This document shows, in pieces, positions 1-6,319 of a DNA stretch of 9,462 nt. Origin of the DNA: an uncultured Clostridia bacterium. Its GTDB lineage: Bacteria > Bacillota > Clostridia > Oscillospirales > Acutalibacteraceae. The notes below the pieces were generated by a model, which was not told the origin of the DNA, did no database searches, and saw only the letters and a program-made list of their open reading frames with translations. The stretch spans positions 1-9,462 of the forward strand of contig CALCHE010000088.1 of the NCBI GenBank assembly GCA_937901145.1, written 5' to 3'. Both the position numbers and the translations under genes were made by a program. The first letter of the stretch is position 1. The number at the start of each line of letters is the position of its first letter.

Positions 1-59
1 GCCGCAATAATTCTGCTACCTGATAAAATATTAGGTACATACTTAATAAATCTATTCAT
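1..59 (-). CDS. CDP-alcohol phosphatidyltransferase, N-terminal fragment (cut by window edge)
   Basis: Only the first 19 codons lie inside the window; the gene continues beyond position 1. Reading leftward from the ATG at 59-57, the peptide begins MNRFIKYVPNILSGSRIIA. The pattern PN-x-L-S-x-x-R-I is the usual N-terminal signature of PgsA-like CDP-alcohol phosphatidyltransferases, membrane enzymes that move a phosphatidyl group from CDP-diacylglycerol to an alcohol. It also resembles the start of the complete neighbour at 260-853, which shares F-I-[RK], then N, S, RI and A in register with one gap. The start is supported by an AAAAAGGAG ribosome binding site (77-69) nine bases upstream and by a promoter further up. 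The catalytic aspartate motif is outside the window, so the family call rests on a short stretch and the substrate cannot be judged. Confidence 0.62.
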   Translation of the reverse strand, partial: MNRFIKYVPNILSGSRIIA

Positions 60-68
60 AAATTATAA

Positions 69-77
69 CTCCTTTTT
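69..77 (-). promoter_or_regulatory. Ribosome binding site of the partial phosphatidyltransferase gene
   Basis: On the minus strand AAAAAGGAG is followed by nine bases and then the ATG at 59. This site fixes the start of a gene of which only 59 bases are visible. Confidence 0.7.
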
Positions 78-128
78 ATAAAACGAACATCACGAACGAC
101 GACGTCTTCCGATAAAATTTGCGCTCTT

Positions 129-156
129 ATCATACCACTAAATTCGTTTTAATCAA
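129..156 (-). promoter_or_regulatory. Sigma-A-type promoter of the partial phosphatidyltransferase gene
   Basis: Reading the minus strand, TTGATT (156-151), a 16-base spacer and TATGAT (134-129) form a recognisable sigma-A promoter. The bases TGG directly before the -10 give an extended -10 element. Transcription would start near 122, leaving a leader of about 60 bases before the ATG at 59. The leader contains a GC-richer island (roughly 81-112) with the hexamer ACGAAC twice on the plus strand; I assign it no function. Confidence 0.6.
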
Positions 157-204
157 ATAGAATCTTAAGTCTTTTTTATAAAGTTTACACTTCGTTTACA
201 TATC

Positions 205-244
205 AAAAATAAAAAATTAAAACCTTGCTTCAAAGCAAGGTTTT
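205..244 (-). terminator. Rho-independent terminator after the complete phosphatidyltransferase gene
   Basis: The arms AAAACCTTGCTT and AAGCAAGGTTTT (219-230 and 233-244) are perfectly complementary. On the minus strand they are followed by a long T-rich tract. The hairpin lies 15 bases past the stop codon of the gene at 260-853, as expected for its transcript end, and separates it from the next gene on the same strand. Confidence 0.88.
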
Positions 245-259
245 AACCTTTACAATCAC

Positions 260-853
260 TTATTTCTTTTCTGCTACAGCCTTTTCCTTGGGCTCATAAT
301 CAGTATGGAAAACCGAAGGAACGAAGGGCTTCATTTCTTTAAGCTTACATACAATGATAAGTGTCTCAACTCCTGCGAAGAAGAACACACCGCCGACAAT
401 GATAAAGAGAACATTCAGAGGTACAAGCTTGAATAAAAACGGTGAGCTTGCCACACAGCAACCGTTCAGTTTACCAAAATAAGTGTGAGGGAATGTAAAC
501 TTTTTGAACTTTATCTGAGCCACAAGTGCAGCTGCTGCAAATACCGCTACTGTAACACCTAATAAAATGTAGAACCAACCGGGTATGAGCTTCTGGATTA
601 CTAAAACTTTAACAGGGGTAAAACCGATAAGACCGTCACCGATGGTATCAAGTGTAACACCGAGGACGCTCGAGATATTGAGTCTACGTGCAAGGAATCC
701 GTCAATAGCATCTGTAGAACAGAATATCGCATAAAGGATCAGAAACTTCGGTGTAAAATCATTACCTACATCTGTAAGAAGCAGGTAAAGAGCTCCCACT
801 ATTCTGATAATCGAGAAAAAGTTTGCACAGTTTTTTCTTATAAATTCTTTCAT
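260..853 (-). CDS. CDP-alcohol phosphatidyltransferase (PgsA-like membrane enzyme)
   Basis: A 197-residue integral membrane enzyme expected to transfer a phosphatidyl group from CDP-diacylglycerol to an alcohol acceptor, releasing CMP, in phospholipid synthesis. The family signature DGxxAR-x8-GxxxDxxxD is complete: D48, D51, G52, A55, R56, G65, D69 and D73, where the aspartates bind metal and CDP and one acts as base. Several hydrophobic helices surround it, clearest at about 93-112 and 147-168, with a charged C-terminal tail. The length is normal for the family. The start ATG at 853 has AAAGGAGAG about nine bases upstream. The gene sits alone between its own promoter and terminator, and a related gene begins just downstream on the same strand. 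The acceptor (glycerol-3-phosphate, serine, inositol phosphate or other) cannot be read from the sequence, so no gene symbol is given. Confidence 0.9.
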   Translation of the reverse strand: MKEFIRKNCANFFSIIRIVGALYLLLTDVGNDFTPKFLILYAIFCSTDAIDGFLARRLNISSVLGVTLDTIGDGLIGFTPVKVLVIQKLIPGWFYILLGVTVAVFAAAALVAQIKFKKFTFPHTYFGKLNGCCVASSPFLFKLVPLNVLFIIVGGVFFFAGVETLIIVCKLKEMKPFVPSVFHTDYEPKEKAVAEKK

Positions 854-899
854 TTGTTTTTACTCTCCTTTGATTTAAATTCAGAACTAATCCATTGTG

Positions 900-905
900 A
901 TTATA
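900..905 (-). promoter_or_regulatory. Probable -10 element for the phosphatidyltransferase gene
   Basis: On the minus strand a perfect TATAAT occurs about 46 bases before the ATG at 853, in a region with no coding sequence. The expected -35 position is T-rich and does not match TTGACA well, so only the -10 hexamer is marked. The gene is preceded by the strong terminator of the antiporter gene, so an independent promoter is needed here. Confidence 0.5.
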
Positions 906-1001
906 ACCTATGTAAAGAAATAATAAAAGAGTATCTTCATTCTTTAAAATAAAATTAATAGTGTGTTTACAAAGTTCTTGCAAAGAATAAAAATTTACAT
1001 A

Positions 1002-1030
1002 TCAAAAAAAGTCGGGCATAAACCCGACTT
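1002..1030 (-). terminator. Rho-independent terminator after the cation antiporter gene
   Basis: On the minus strand AAGTCGGG, a six-base loop and CCCGACTT (1030-1023 and 1016-1009) form a GC-rich eight-base stem followed directly by a run of T. It lies 12 bases past the antiporter stop codon and marks the end of the likely murA-to-antiporter gene cluster. Confidence 0.93.
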
Positions 1031-1042
1031 AATTTTTATGTT

Positions 1043-2056
1043 TTATGCAAATGTAACTACACCGATTTCGTTAAGAACGAGGCAAGCCATATAACCTGCA
1101 TAGATAGCAAGAAGTGCTACACCCTGCCACTTTTTAAATTTACCCATAATAATGGTGGGAATAACTGCCACAGCACATGCAAAGATACATACAGGGAAAT
1201 CGAAGTTGATGTTCATCTGTGCTACGGGAAGAGCCTTACCGTCGATGATGGCACATACCGGAAGAATAAGTGTAAGGTCGATGATGTTTGCACCGACGAT
1301 ATTACCTACTGAAAGACCTGACTCCTTTTTACGGATAGCAGTAAGAGTAGTAACAAACTCGGGAAGAGATGTACCCAGAGCAATAACTGTAAAGCCGATG
1401 ATTGCTTCGCTGATACCGAAGCCCTTAGCGATGGTCTGGCCTGAGCCTACGAGGAACTCAGCACCTAAAACGATACCTGCTGTACCGAGAACGAAGAAGA
1501 GAAGCTTAGAAGGAATTTCCTTCTTTTCATAGGAGTCTACCTCGTCACTTGCCGCTGCCTTCTTACCTTCTACGAGATTGCTGATCATAAAGATAAGGAA
1601 GATCGCCCAGAGCACATAGGCTGACCATGTGGGAAGCTCAAGAGAAAGAGAAAGAAGTGTAAGACCTATTGAAGCAGCGAGAAGAAGTCCACCCTTGAGA
1701 GTAAAGCTCTTTCTGTTTACTGCACCTGCCATAGCTACGAGAGAAACACCCATAATAAGTGTGGTATTTGCTGTAACTGAGCCTACAGCATTACCGATAG
1801 CAAGCTGTGCAGAGCCGTTCATAGCAGCTCTTACGGAAACGAGAAGTTCAGGCAAAGTGGTAGCGAAAGAAACTACTGTAGCACCTACTACAAACTTGGG
1901 GATGCCTGTAGCTTCCGCAAACCAGGATGCTGAATCAACGAACCAGTCGCCACCTTTGATAATAAAGACGAGACCAACGATAAAAATTACAGCAGAAACT
2001 GCCATAAGTGCTCCTCCGCCAAGGGAGCCGAAGAGTGTGTAACCAAAAAATTCCAT
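1043..2056 (-). CDS. CaCA-family calcium/sodium (cation) antiporter
   Basis: A 337-residue membrane protein of the Ca2+:cation antiporter superfamily (YrbG/NCKX-like), expected to exchange Ca2+ or a similar cation for Na+ or H+ across the cytoplasmic membrane. Two homologous alpha-repeats in inverted halves are visible. The first runs from about 57 to 104 with SFATTLPE ending at E70 and GNAVGS at 88-93. The second runs from about 219 to 266 with ALGTSLPE ending at E233 and GNIVGANI at 251-258. These glutamates and asparagines form the ion-binding centre in the family. About ten hydrophobic helices are present, with a charged loop between halves near 164-183, as usual. The start ATG has GGAGG five bases upstream. 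It begins 27 bases after the rlmH stop codon, so co-transcription is likely. The first repeat has ATT where GTS is common, a mild variation. The actual ion is unproven. Confidence 0.93.
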   Translation of the reverse strand: MEFFGYTLFGSLGGGALMAVSAVIFIVGLVFIIKGGDWFVDSASWFAEATGIPKFVVGATVVSFATTLPELLVSVRAAMNGSAQLAIGNAVGSVTANTTLIMGVSLVAMAGAVNRKSFTLKGGLLLAASIGLTLLSLSLELPTWSAYVLWAIFLIFMISNLVEGKKAAASDEVDSYEKKEIPSKLLFFVLGTAGIVLGAEFLVGSGQTIAKGFGISEAIIGFTVIALGTSLPEFVTTLTAIRKKESGLSVGNIVGANIIDLTLILPVCAIIDGKALPVAQMNINFDFPVCIFACAVAVIPTIIMGKFKKWQGVALLAIYAGYMACLVLNEIGVVTFA

Positions 2057-2083
2057 AATGTCCTCCGTTTTAAGGTTTGTATT

Positions 2084-2566
2084 TTATTTATGATATTTGG
2101 TGCCGATGGAAATCTGTATCGCTCTGTAAATCTGTTCTAAAAGCATAACTCTCGCCACCTGATGGGGAAAGGTCATCTTACTCATAGACAGACGGAAATC
2201 ACTTGCAGATTTAACCTTATCACTGATACCGAAAGATCCGCCGATGATAAAGACTATATTGCTGTAGCCTTTCACAGCCAGATTTTCCATTTCAGCACTT
2301 AATTCCTCACTTGTTTTCTGCTTACCCTCGATGCACATAGTGTAAACATAGGCACCTTTGGGTATTTTTTCGATAATCTTTTTTCCTTCGCTTTCCAGCG
2401 CATTCACGATTTCCTTTTGCGAAGGATTATCAGAAAGCTTTTCTGCAGGAAGCTCTATCAGATTCATCTTACAAAGACCCGAAAGTCTTTTCGTATATTC
2501 GCTGACGGCATCTCTCAGATAACTTTCTTTAAGTTTGCCGATACAAATAAGTGTAATGTTCTGCAT
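2084..2566 (-). CDS. rlmH: 23S rRNA (pseudouridine1915-N3)-methyltransferase RlmH
   Basis: A 160-residue SPOUT-class methyltransferase (YbeA/RlmH family) that uses S-adenosylmethionine to methylate pseudouridine 1915 in helix 69 of 23S rRNA in the assembled ribosome. The knot and cofactor site can be seen: the CIEGK stretch at 78-82, FIIGGSFGIS at 106-115 with its glycine turn, and MTFPHQVARVMLLEQIYRA at 131-149. The C-terminus ends in the typical YHK, and length matches the family (about 155-160). The ATG lies ten bases after the stop codon of the upstream metallo-hydrolase gene, and that stop is part of the sequence TGAGGTG that supplies the ribosome binding site, which suggests translational coupling. 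The pairing of rlmH with a WalJ-type gene is also known from Bacillus-type genomes. Confidence 0.96.
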   Translation of the reverse strand: MQNITLICIGKLKESYLRDAVSEYTKRLSGLCKMNLIELPAEKLSDNPSQKEIVNALESEGKKIIEKIPKGAYVYTMCIEGKQKTSEELSAEMENLAVKGYSNIVFIIGGSFGISDKVKSASDFRLSMSKMTFPHQVARVMLLEQIYRAIQISIGTKYHK

Positions 2567-2576
2567 CTTTTACACC

Positions 2577-3368
2577 TCAGAATCTTACTATGCCATCAGT
2601 ATTTTCCTTGGCATTGACTTTCAGTATATAATCAATTCCCTCTCTGGCACCTTCACTTTCCAGAGCAGAAAACGTAGTCTGATAAGCAAGGTCCGGGAAA
2701 TTATTTTCTGTGCTTAAATGTCCGAGAAAAAGGCGGGCAGTACCTTTTTTTACGAGTTTGACCGCTTCCTGTGCACACGCCTCATTAGAAAGATGTCCTC
2801 TGTCGGATAGAATTCTGCGTTTGAGGTAATAAGGATAATCACCACTCTGAAGCATAGCCACATCGTGGTTCGACTCGAGCATCACCAGCTCTGCACCCAT
2901 AAGTGCATTCTCTACCGTAGGCGTAATCCTTCCTATATCTGTAGCGATAACAGCCTTCTGCCCGTGCGGAAAGATTATTTTGTATCCACAGCTTTCACGA
3001 CTGTCGTGAGGTGTTTCGAAGGATGTCACAAATAAATCTCCTACCTGAACACCCTCACGCGGCATAATATCAAAAGGAAATTTACCGTTCAGCGTACCGT
3101 TTTCTTCCAGAGCGGACAAAGTACCCTCTGTGGCAAATACCGGAATCTTATAGGCAGAGGCAAGAACTCTTATACCGTTTATGTGATCACTATGTTCGTG
3201 AGTGACGAAAATGCCGTCTATGTTCCCAGGATCTATTTCTCTTTTAAGAAGTGCTTCTTTTATTTTTTTAGCACTTACACCTGCATCGATAAGTATACCT
3301 CTGTCACCGTTGCCCAGAAAGGTACAGTTACCTGAGCTCGATGAAAACAAAGAACAAAACTTTGCCAT
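2577..3368 (-). CDS. MBL-fold metallo-hydrolase, WalJ/YycJ type
   Basis: A 263-residue metallo-beta-lactamase-fold protein whose start (SLFSSSSGNCTFLG near 6-19, then LIDAG at 26-30) is characteristic of the YycJ/WalJ/VicX group. The metal site is complete: H57, H59, D61 and H62 in THEHSDH, then H121, D144 and H217. In Bacillus and related bacteria this protein is linked to the WalRK cell-wall regulon, and a 5'-3' exonuclease activity has been reported for a homologue, so the true substrate may be nucleic acid; that is family knowledge, not visible here. It has no signal peptide and should be cytoplasmic. The ATG has a GGAAGGA ribosome binding site. It sits between murA and rlmH on the same strand. 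No walR or walK gene lies in this window. Confidence 0.9.
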   Translation of the reverse strand: MAKFCSLFSSSSGNCTFLGNGDRGILIDAGVSAKKIKEALLKREIDPGNIDGIFVTHEHSDHINGIRVLASAYKIPVFATEGTLSALEENGTLNGKFPFDIMPREGVQVGDLFVTSFETPHDSRESCGYKIIFPHGQKAVIATDIGRITPTVENALMGAELVMLESNHDVAMLQSGDYPYYLKRRILSDRGHLSNEACAQEAVKLVKKGTARLFLGHLSTENNFPDLAYQTTFSALESEGAREGIDYILKVNAKENTDGIVRF

Positions 3369-3383
3369 ATTTTTTCCTTCCGC

Positions 3384-3426
3384 AAAAAAAGAGTCTGTAG
3401 AATATCAATCTTACACAAACTCTTTT
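3384..3426 (-). terminator. Terminator-like hairpin between murA and the MBL-fold gene
   Basis: On the minus strand, 3426-3414 can pair with 3399-3387 over 13 positions (eleven Watson-Crick pairs and two G-U pairs), enclosing a 14-base loop and running into seven T. It begins 10 bases after the murA stop codon. The next start codon is only about 15 bases beyond the T run, so there is little room for a new promoter. It may end part of the murA transcripts and set the expression of the downstream genes by read-through. The long loop lowers certainty. Confidence 0.5.
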
Positions 3427-3436
3427 CTGTAATTAT

Positions 3437-4723
3437 TTATCCGGCGCTGCCTACTGCCTCAGCTTCACGGATTTCCTTTCGGTAAATGTCCGCACCAAGG
3501 TTTCTGAATTTTTCGACATAGTCTTCATAACCTCTGTCGATATACACGATGTTTTCTACTTCGGTAATTCCACGTGCCATAAGACCCGCTATAATCATAG
3601 CAGCACCGGCACGAAGGTCATCAGCCTTTACGGGGGCACCTGTAAGCTCTTCGACTCCCTGAAAAACAGCGATGGTACCGTCCACCTGAACATTAGCACC
3701 CATTCTGATAAGCTGCTCCACATATCTGAAACGGTTGTCCCAAACACCCTCTGAAACCAGCGATGTTCCCTTAGCTACTGAAAGAAGCACGGACATCTGC
3801 GGCTGCATATCGGTGGGGAAGCCGGGATGAGGCATCGTTTTAAGGTTGCACTTTTTAAAGTTTCCGTCAGACTGAACTCTGACTGCATCGTCATATTCGG
3901 TAATTTCCACTCCGCATTCGAGAAGCTTGGCTGTGATAGACTCGAGATGTTTGGGAATAACATTTTTAACGAGCACATCACCGCCTGTAGCTGCTGCAGC
4001 TACCATATAAGTACCTGCTTCGATCTGGTCGGGAATGATAGAATAAGTACAGCCGTGCATATTGCTTACGCCGTGGATTTTGATAACATCGGTACCTGCA
4101 CCTCTGACATCAGCACCCATAGCATTCAGGAAGTTCGCAAGGTCAACAATATGAGGCTCCTTAGCAGCGTTTTCGATTATAGTAAGACCTCTCGCCTTTA
4201 CGGCAGCGAGCATAATATTGATGGTAGCACCTACGGAAACCTTGTCCATGTAAATGGCACTGCCTGTAAGATGATCAGCCTTAGCATTTATCATACCACC
4301 CTCGGTAACTGCTGAAGCACCTAAAAGCTCAAAGCCTTTGATATGAAGGTCAATGGGTCTGACACCGAAATCACATCCGCCAGGAAGAGCTACCTTGGCT
4401 CTGTTATATCTGCCTAAAAGAGCACCGATGAGATAGTATGAAGCGCGAAGCTGTTTGGTCATCTCGTGAGGTACGATGTAGGAGTTAACAGATTTGGTAT
4501 TTACTTCGATAGTATGTTTATTGATGTATTTTACCTGTGCGCCCATCTGACTTAAGATTCTGACCATACAGGATACATCACTGATATTCGGTATGTTTTC
4601 AATACGGCATACATCCTGAGCGAGAAGTGTTGCAGGAATGATGGCAACTGCAGCATTTTTTGCGCCGCTGATTTCAACTTCGCCCGACAGTCTGTTACCG
4701 CCGTGGATAACTAATTTTTCCAA
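3437..4723 (-). CDS. murA: UDP-N-acetylglucosamine 1-carboxyvinyltransferase (MurA)
   Basis: A 428-residue cytoplasmic enzyme of the EPSP-synthase/MurA fold that transfers enolpyruvate from phosphoenolpyruvate to UDP-GlcNAc, the first committed step of peptidoglycan synthesis and the target of fosfomycin. Key residues are present: K22 and N23 in SGAKNAA, R93, the reactive C117 in LPGGCDFGVRP, R121, D305 in FPTDMQPQ, and R397 in IDRGYE. Having cysteine at 117 predicts fosfomycin sensitivity at the enzyme level. The start is TTG (4723-4721): no in-frame ATG fits, and GGGAGA lies seven bases upstream. Many Firmicutes carry two MurA paralogues; which one this is cannot be told here. Its promoter and a leader with two hairpins lie in the divergent region shared with rarA. 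Confidence 0.96.
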   Translation of the reverse strand: MEKLVIHGGNRLSGEVEISGAKNAAVAIIPATLLAQDVCRIENIPNISDVSCMVRILSQMGAQVKYINKHTIEVNTKSVNSYIVPHEMTKQLRASYYLIGALLGRYNRAKVALPGGCDFGVRPIDLHIKGFELLGASAVTEGGMINAKADHLTGSAIYMDKVSVGATINIMLAAVKARGLTIIENAAKEPHIVDLANFLNAMGADVRGAGTDVIKIHGVSNMHGCTYSIIPDQIEAGTYMVAAAATGGDVLVKNVIPKHLESITAKLLECGVEITEYDDAVRVQSDGNFKKCNLKTMPHPGFPTDMQPQMSVLLSVAKGTSLVSEGVWDNRFRYVEQLIRMGANVQVDGTIAVFQGVEELTGAPVKADDLRAGAAMIIAGLMARGITEVENIVYIDRGYEDYVEKFRNLGADIYRKEIREAEAVGSAG

Positions 4724-4730
4724 AATTAAA

Positions 4731-4755
4731 TCTCCCTTTCCGTTTTTTTCGGAAA
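4731..4755 (-). promoter_or_regulatory. murA ribosome binding site with abutting hairpin
   Basis: On the minus strand the stem TTTCCG / CGGAAA (4755-4750 and 4742-4737, seven-base A loop) is followed without a gap by the ribosome binding site GGGAGA (4736-4731), seven bases before the TTG start. The site decides the start codon. The hairpin touches its upstream edge and could tune its accessibility. Confidence 0.55.
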
Positions 4756-4773
4756 TGCGCCAATATATTTTGC

Positions 4774-4793
4774 GTCCTTATCTTTTCAAGGAC
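4774..4793 (-). promoter_or_regulatory. Small hairpin in the murA leader
   Basis: GTCCTT and AAGGAC (4793-4788 and 4779-4774 on the minus strand) form a six-base perfect stem with an eight-base loop. It lies about 20 bases after the predicted transcription start and is not followed by a T run, so it is not a terminator. It could protect the 5' end of the mRNA or be a regulatory element. Confidence 0.4.
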
Positions 4794-4819
4794 AGTATAA
4801 CTCACTATATAACTAATGT

Positions 4820-4825
4820 ATTATA
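4820..4825 (-). promoter_or_regulatory. Extended -10 element of the murA promoter
   Basis: On the minus strand TGC TATAAT is a perfect -10 hexamer with the TG extension. The -35 position is only T-rich, which an extended -10 can compensate. Predicted transcription starts near 4812, giving a leader of about 90 bases before the TTG start of murA. Confidence 0.62.
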
Positions 4826-4865
4826 GCATCATTTTCCGTAAAATAAAAGTCCTTTTGAGCCTTTT

Positions 4866-4907
4866 TGTGAAAAATACACTAAATATCTTTTTTCACAAAA
4901 GATATTT
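4866..4907. repeat. Two overlapping, mutually exclusive inverted repeats between murA and rarA
   Basis: Inverted repeat A pairs TGTGAAAAA (4866-4874) with TTTTTCACA (4889-4897). Inverted repeat B pairs AAATATCTTTT (4881-4891) with AAAAGATATTT (4897-4907) around a five-base centre. Both are perfect, and they share bases 4889-4891 and 4897, so only one could form as a hairpin at a time. They lie upstream of both divergent promoters. A pair of protein-binding sites is an equal possibility, and AT-richness raises the chance of coincidence. Of the 318-bp gene-free stretch 4724-5041, the rest of the murA side holds its promoter and leader and the rarA side its promoter; I see nothing else in it. 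Confidence 0.5.
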
Positions 4908-4978
4908 CGTCATCTCTTTATTATTATCTGATTTTTCGCAATAAAAAGCCCCTTTAATTTTTACCTTCTTTAAAACTA

Positions 4979-5007
4979 TTTACAACAGAAAAAATTAATG
5001 TTAAAAT
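4979..5007 (+). promoter_or_regulatory. Sigma-A-type promoter of the rarA operon
   Basis: TTTACA (4979-4984), a 17-base spacer and TAAAAT (5002-5007) with TGT just before it form an extended -10 promoter. Predicted start is near 5014, with a short leader of about 28 bases that holds the AGGTG ribosome binding site (5032-5036) before the ATG at 5042. Confidence 0.68.
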
Positions 5008-5041
5008 TATTACAGATAAAATAAAAAAAGCAGGTGAAAAA

Positions 5042-6307
5042 ATGAAAGCACCCCTTGCTGACAGAATCCGTCCTCAGACCGTTGACGACATAGTAGGGCA
5101 GAGACATCTTCTGAAGGAAGGTGCCGCTCTGCGCAATATCATCGAATCAGGCGAACTTCCCAACCTTATTTTCTACGGTCCTTCAGGTATAGGCAAAACT
5201 ACCCTCGCCTCCCTTATGGCGAAAAGGACAAACCGCAAATTTCACAAGCTCAACGGTACCACGGCATCTACAGCTGACATAAAGGCCATCGTGGCTGAGC
5301 TTGACACTCTCGCAGCACCTCAGGGAATACTCCTTTATCTGGATGAGATACAGTATTTCAATAAAAAACAGCAGCAAACTCTCCTTGACTACATCGAAAG
5401 AGGAGAAATCACTCTCATAGCATCCACTACGGAAAACCCTTATTTTTATATTCACGGAGCGATTCTGAGCCGATGCACTGTTTTCGAATTTAAAAGCGTT
5501 ACCGCTGAAGATATCATCCCCGCGGTAAGAAGAGCCTTTTCCTTTCTTGCCACAGAAAAGAATATGCCCATAGCCGCAGACGAGGAAACCATAAAGCACA
5601 TCGCCCTTTCCTGCGGCGGAGACGTAAGAAAGGCTATGAACTCAGCGGAGCTCTGCGTACTCAGCACCCTCCCCGATAAGGACGGCAGAATATTTGTTAC
5701 TATAGAAAAGGCAAAAGAGCTGACACAGAAAAGTGCACTCAAATATGACCGTGAGGGTGACGAGCATTACGATATACTCTCCGCCTTTCAGAAAAGTATG
5801 CGTGGCAGTGATGCTGATGCGGCTCTTCATTATCTTGCCCGATTACTCGAAGCAGGCGACCTCCCCTCGGCTACCAGAAGACTTTTGGTCTGCGCAAACG
5901 AGGATGTAGGTTTAGCCTATCCGATGATAATTCCCATCGTCAAGGCAGCTGTGGACACTGCGCTTATGGTTGGTCTTCCCGAGGCAAGAATCCCTCTGGC
6001 CAATGCAGTCATCCTCGTGTGTAACTCTCCGAAATCCAATTCGGCATATATGGGTATCAACGAAGCGATGGCAGACGTTAGCCGAGGAAACTTCGGACCT
6101 ATCCCCCGTCAGCTTCAAAATATGCACTACGACGGCGAGGATAATCAGAATAAGGGTCAGTTTTATCTTTATCCCCATGATTACCCATCCCATTATGTTC
6201 CTCAGCAGTATCTCCCGAATAAAATAAAAAACAAAAAATATTATGTTTACGGAGACAACAAAAGCGAACAGGCGGCTAAGGAATACTGGGACAAGATCAA
6301 AAAATAA
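5042..6307 (+). CDS. rarA: Replication-associated recombination protein A (RarA/MgsA), AAA+ ATPase
   Basis: A 421-residue cytoplasmic AAA+ ATPase related to clamp-loader subunits and to eukaryotic Mgs1/WRNIP1. It acts at stalled replication forks and at single-stranded DNA ends, with SSB as known partner. The N-terminal ATPase shows Walker A GPSGIGKT (46-53, K52), Walker B LLYLDEIQ (97-104, D101 and E102), sensor 1 ASTTEN (127-132), an SRC arginine finger (R144) and sensor 2 GGDVRKAMN (192-200, R196). The C-terminal half carries the family's tetramerisation region and the conserved YLYPHDYP segment (376-382) near the end. Length is normal. It is the first gene of a likely three-gene operon: its stop codon overlaps the ribosome binding site of the next gene. 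The DEIQYF motif differs from the more common DEIHRF but keeps the catalytic acids. Confidence 0.96.
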   Translation: MKAPLADRIRPQTVDDIVGQRHLLKEGAALRNIIESGELPNLIFYGPSGIGKTTLASLMAKRTNRKFHKLNGTTASTADIKAIVAELDTLAAPQGILLYLDEIQYFNKKQQQTLLDYIERGEITLIASTTENPYFYIHGAILSRCTVFEFKSVTAEDIIPAVRRAFSFLATEKNMPIAADEETIKHIALSCGGDVRKAMNSAELCVLSTLPDKDGRIFVTIEKAKELTQKSALKYDREGDEHYDILSAFQKSMRGSDADAALHYLARLLEAGDLPSATRRLLVCANEDVGLAYPMIIPIVKAAVDTALMVGLPEARIPLANAVILVCNSPKSNSAYMGINEAMADVSRGNFGPIPRQLQNMHYDGEDNQNKGQFYLYPHDYPSHYVPQQYLPNKIKNKKYYVYGDNKSEQAAKEYWDKIKK

Positions 6308-6319
6308 GGAGAACCTATT

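Noticed and set aside
81..112. Possible LexA-type box from the GAAC repeats in the leader of the partial gene
   Set aside because: The two GAAC-containing hexamers are direct, not inverted, repeats and lack the GAAC-N4-GTTC arrangement.
762..983. Open reading frame of 73 codons upstream of and overlapping the phosphatidyltransferase gene, minus strand
   Set aside because: No ribosome binding site; it crosses the predicted -10 element and overlaps the start of a well-supported gene in another frame, and the peptide has no recognisable pattern.
3827..4315. 162-codon plus-strand open frame antisense to murA
   Set aside because: It lies wholly inside murA, which is supported by catalytic residues over its full length; no ribosome binding site and low-complexity peptide typical of a shadow frame.
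4724..5041. Riboswitch, tRNA or small RNA gene in the divergent intergenic region
   Set aside because: No cloverleaf, no known riboswitch core and no hairpin followed by a T run in either direction; only promoters, small stems and inverted repeats are seen.
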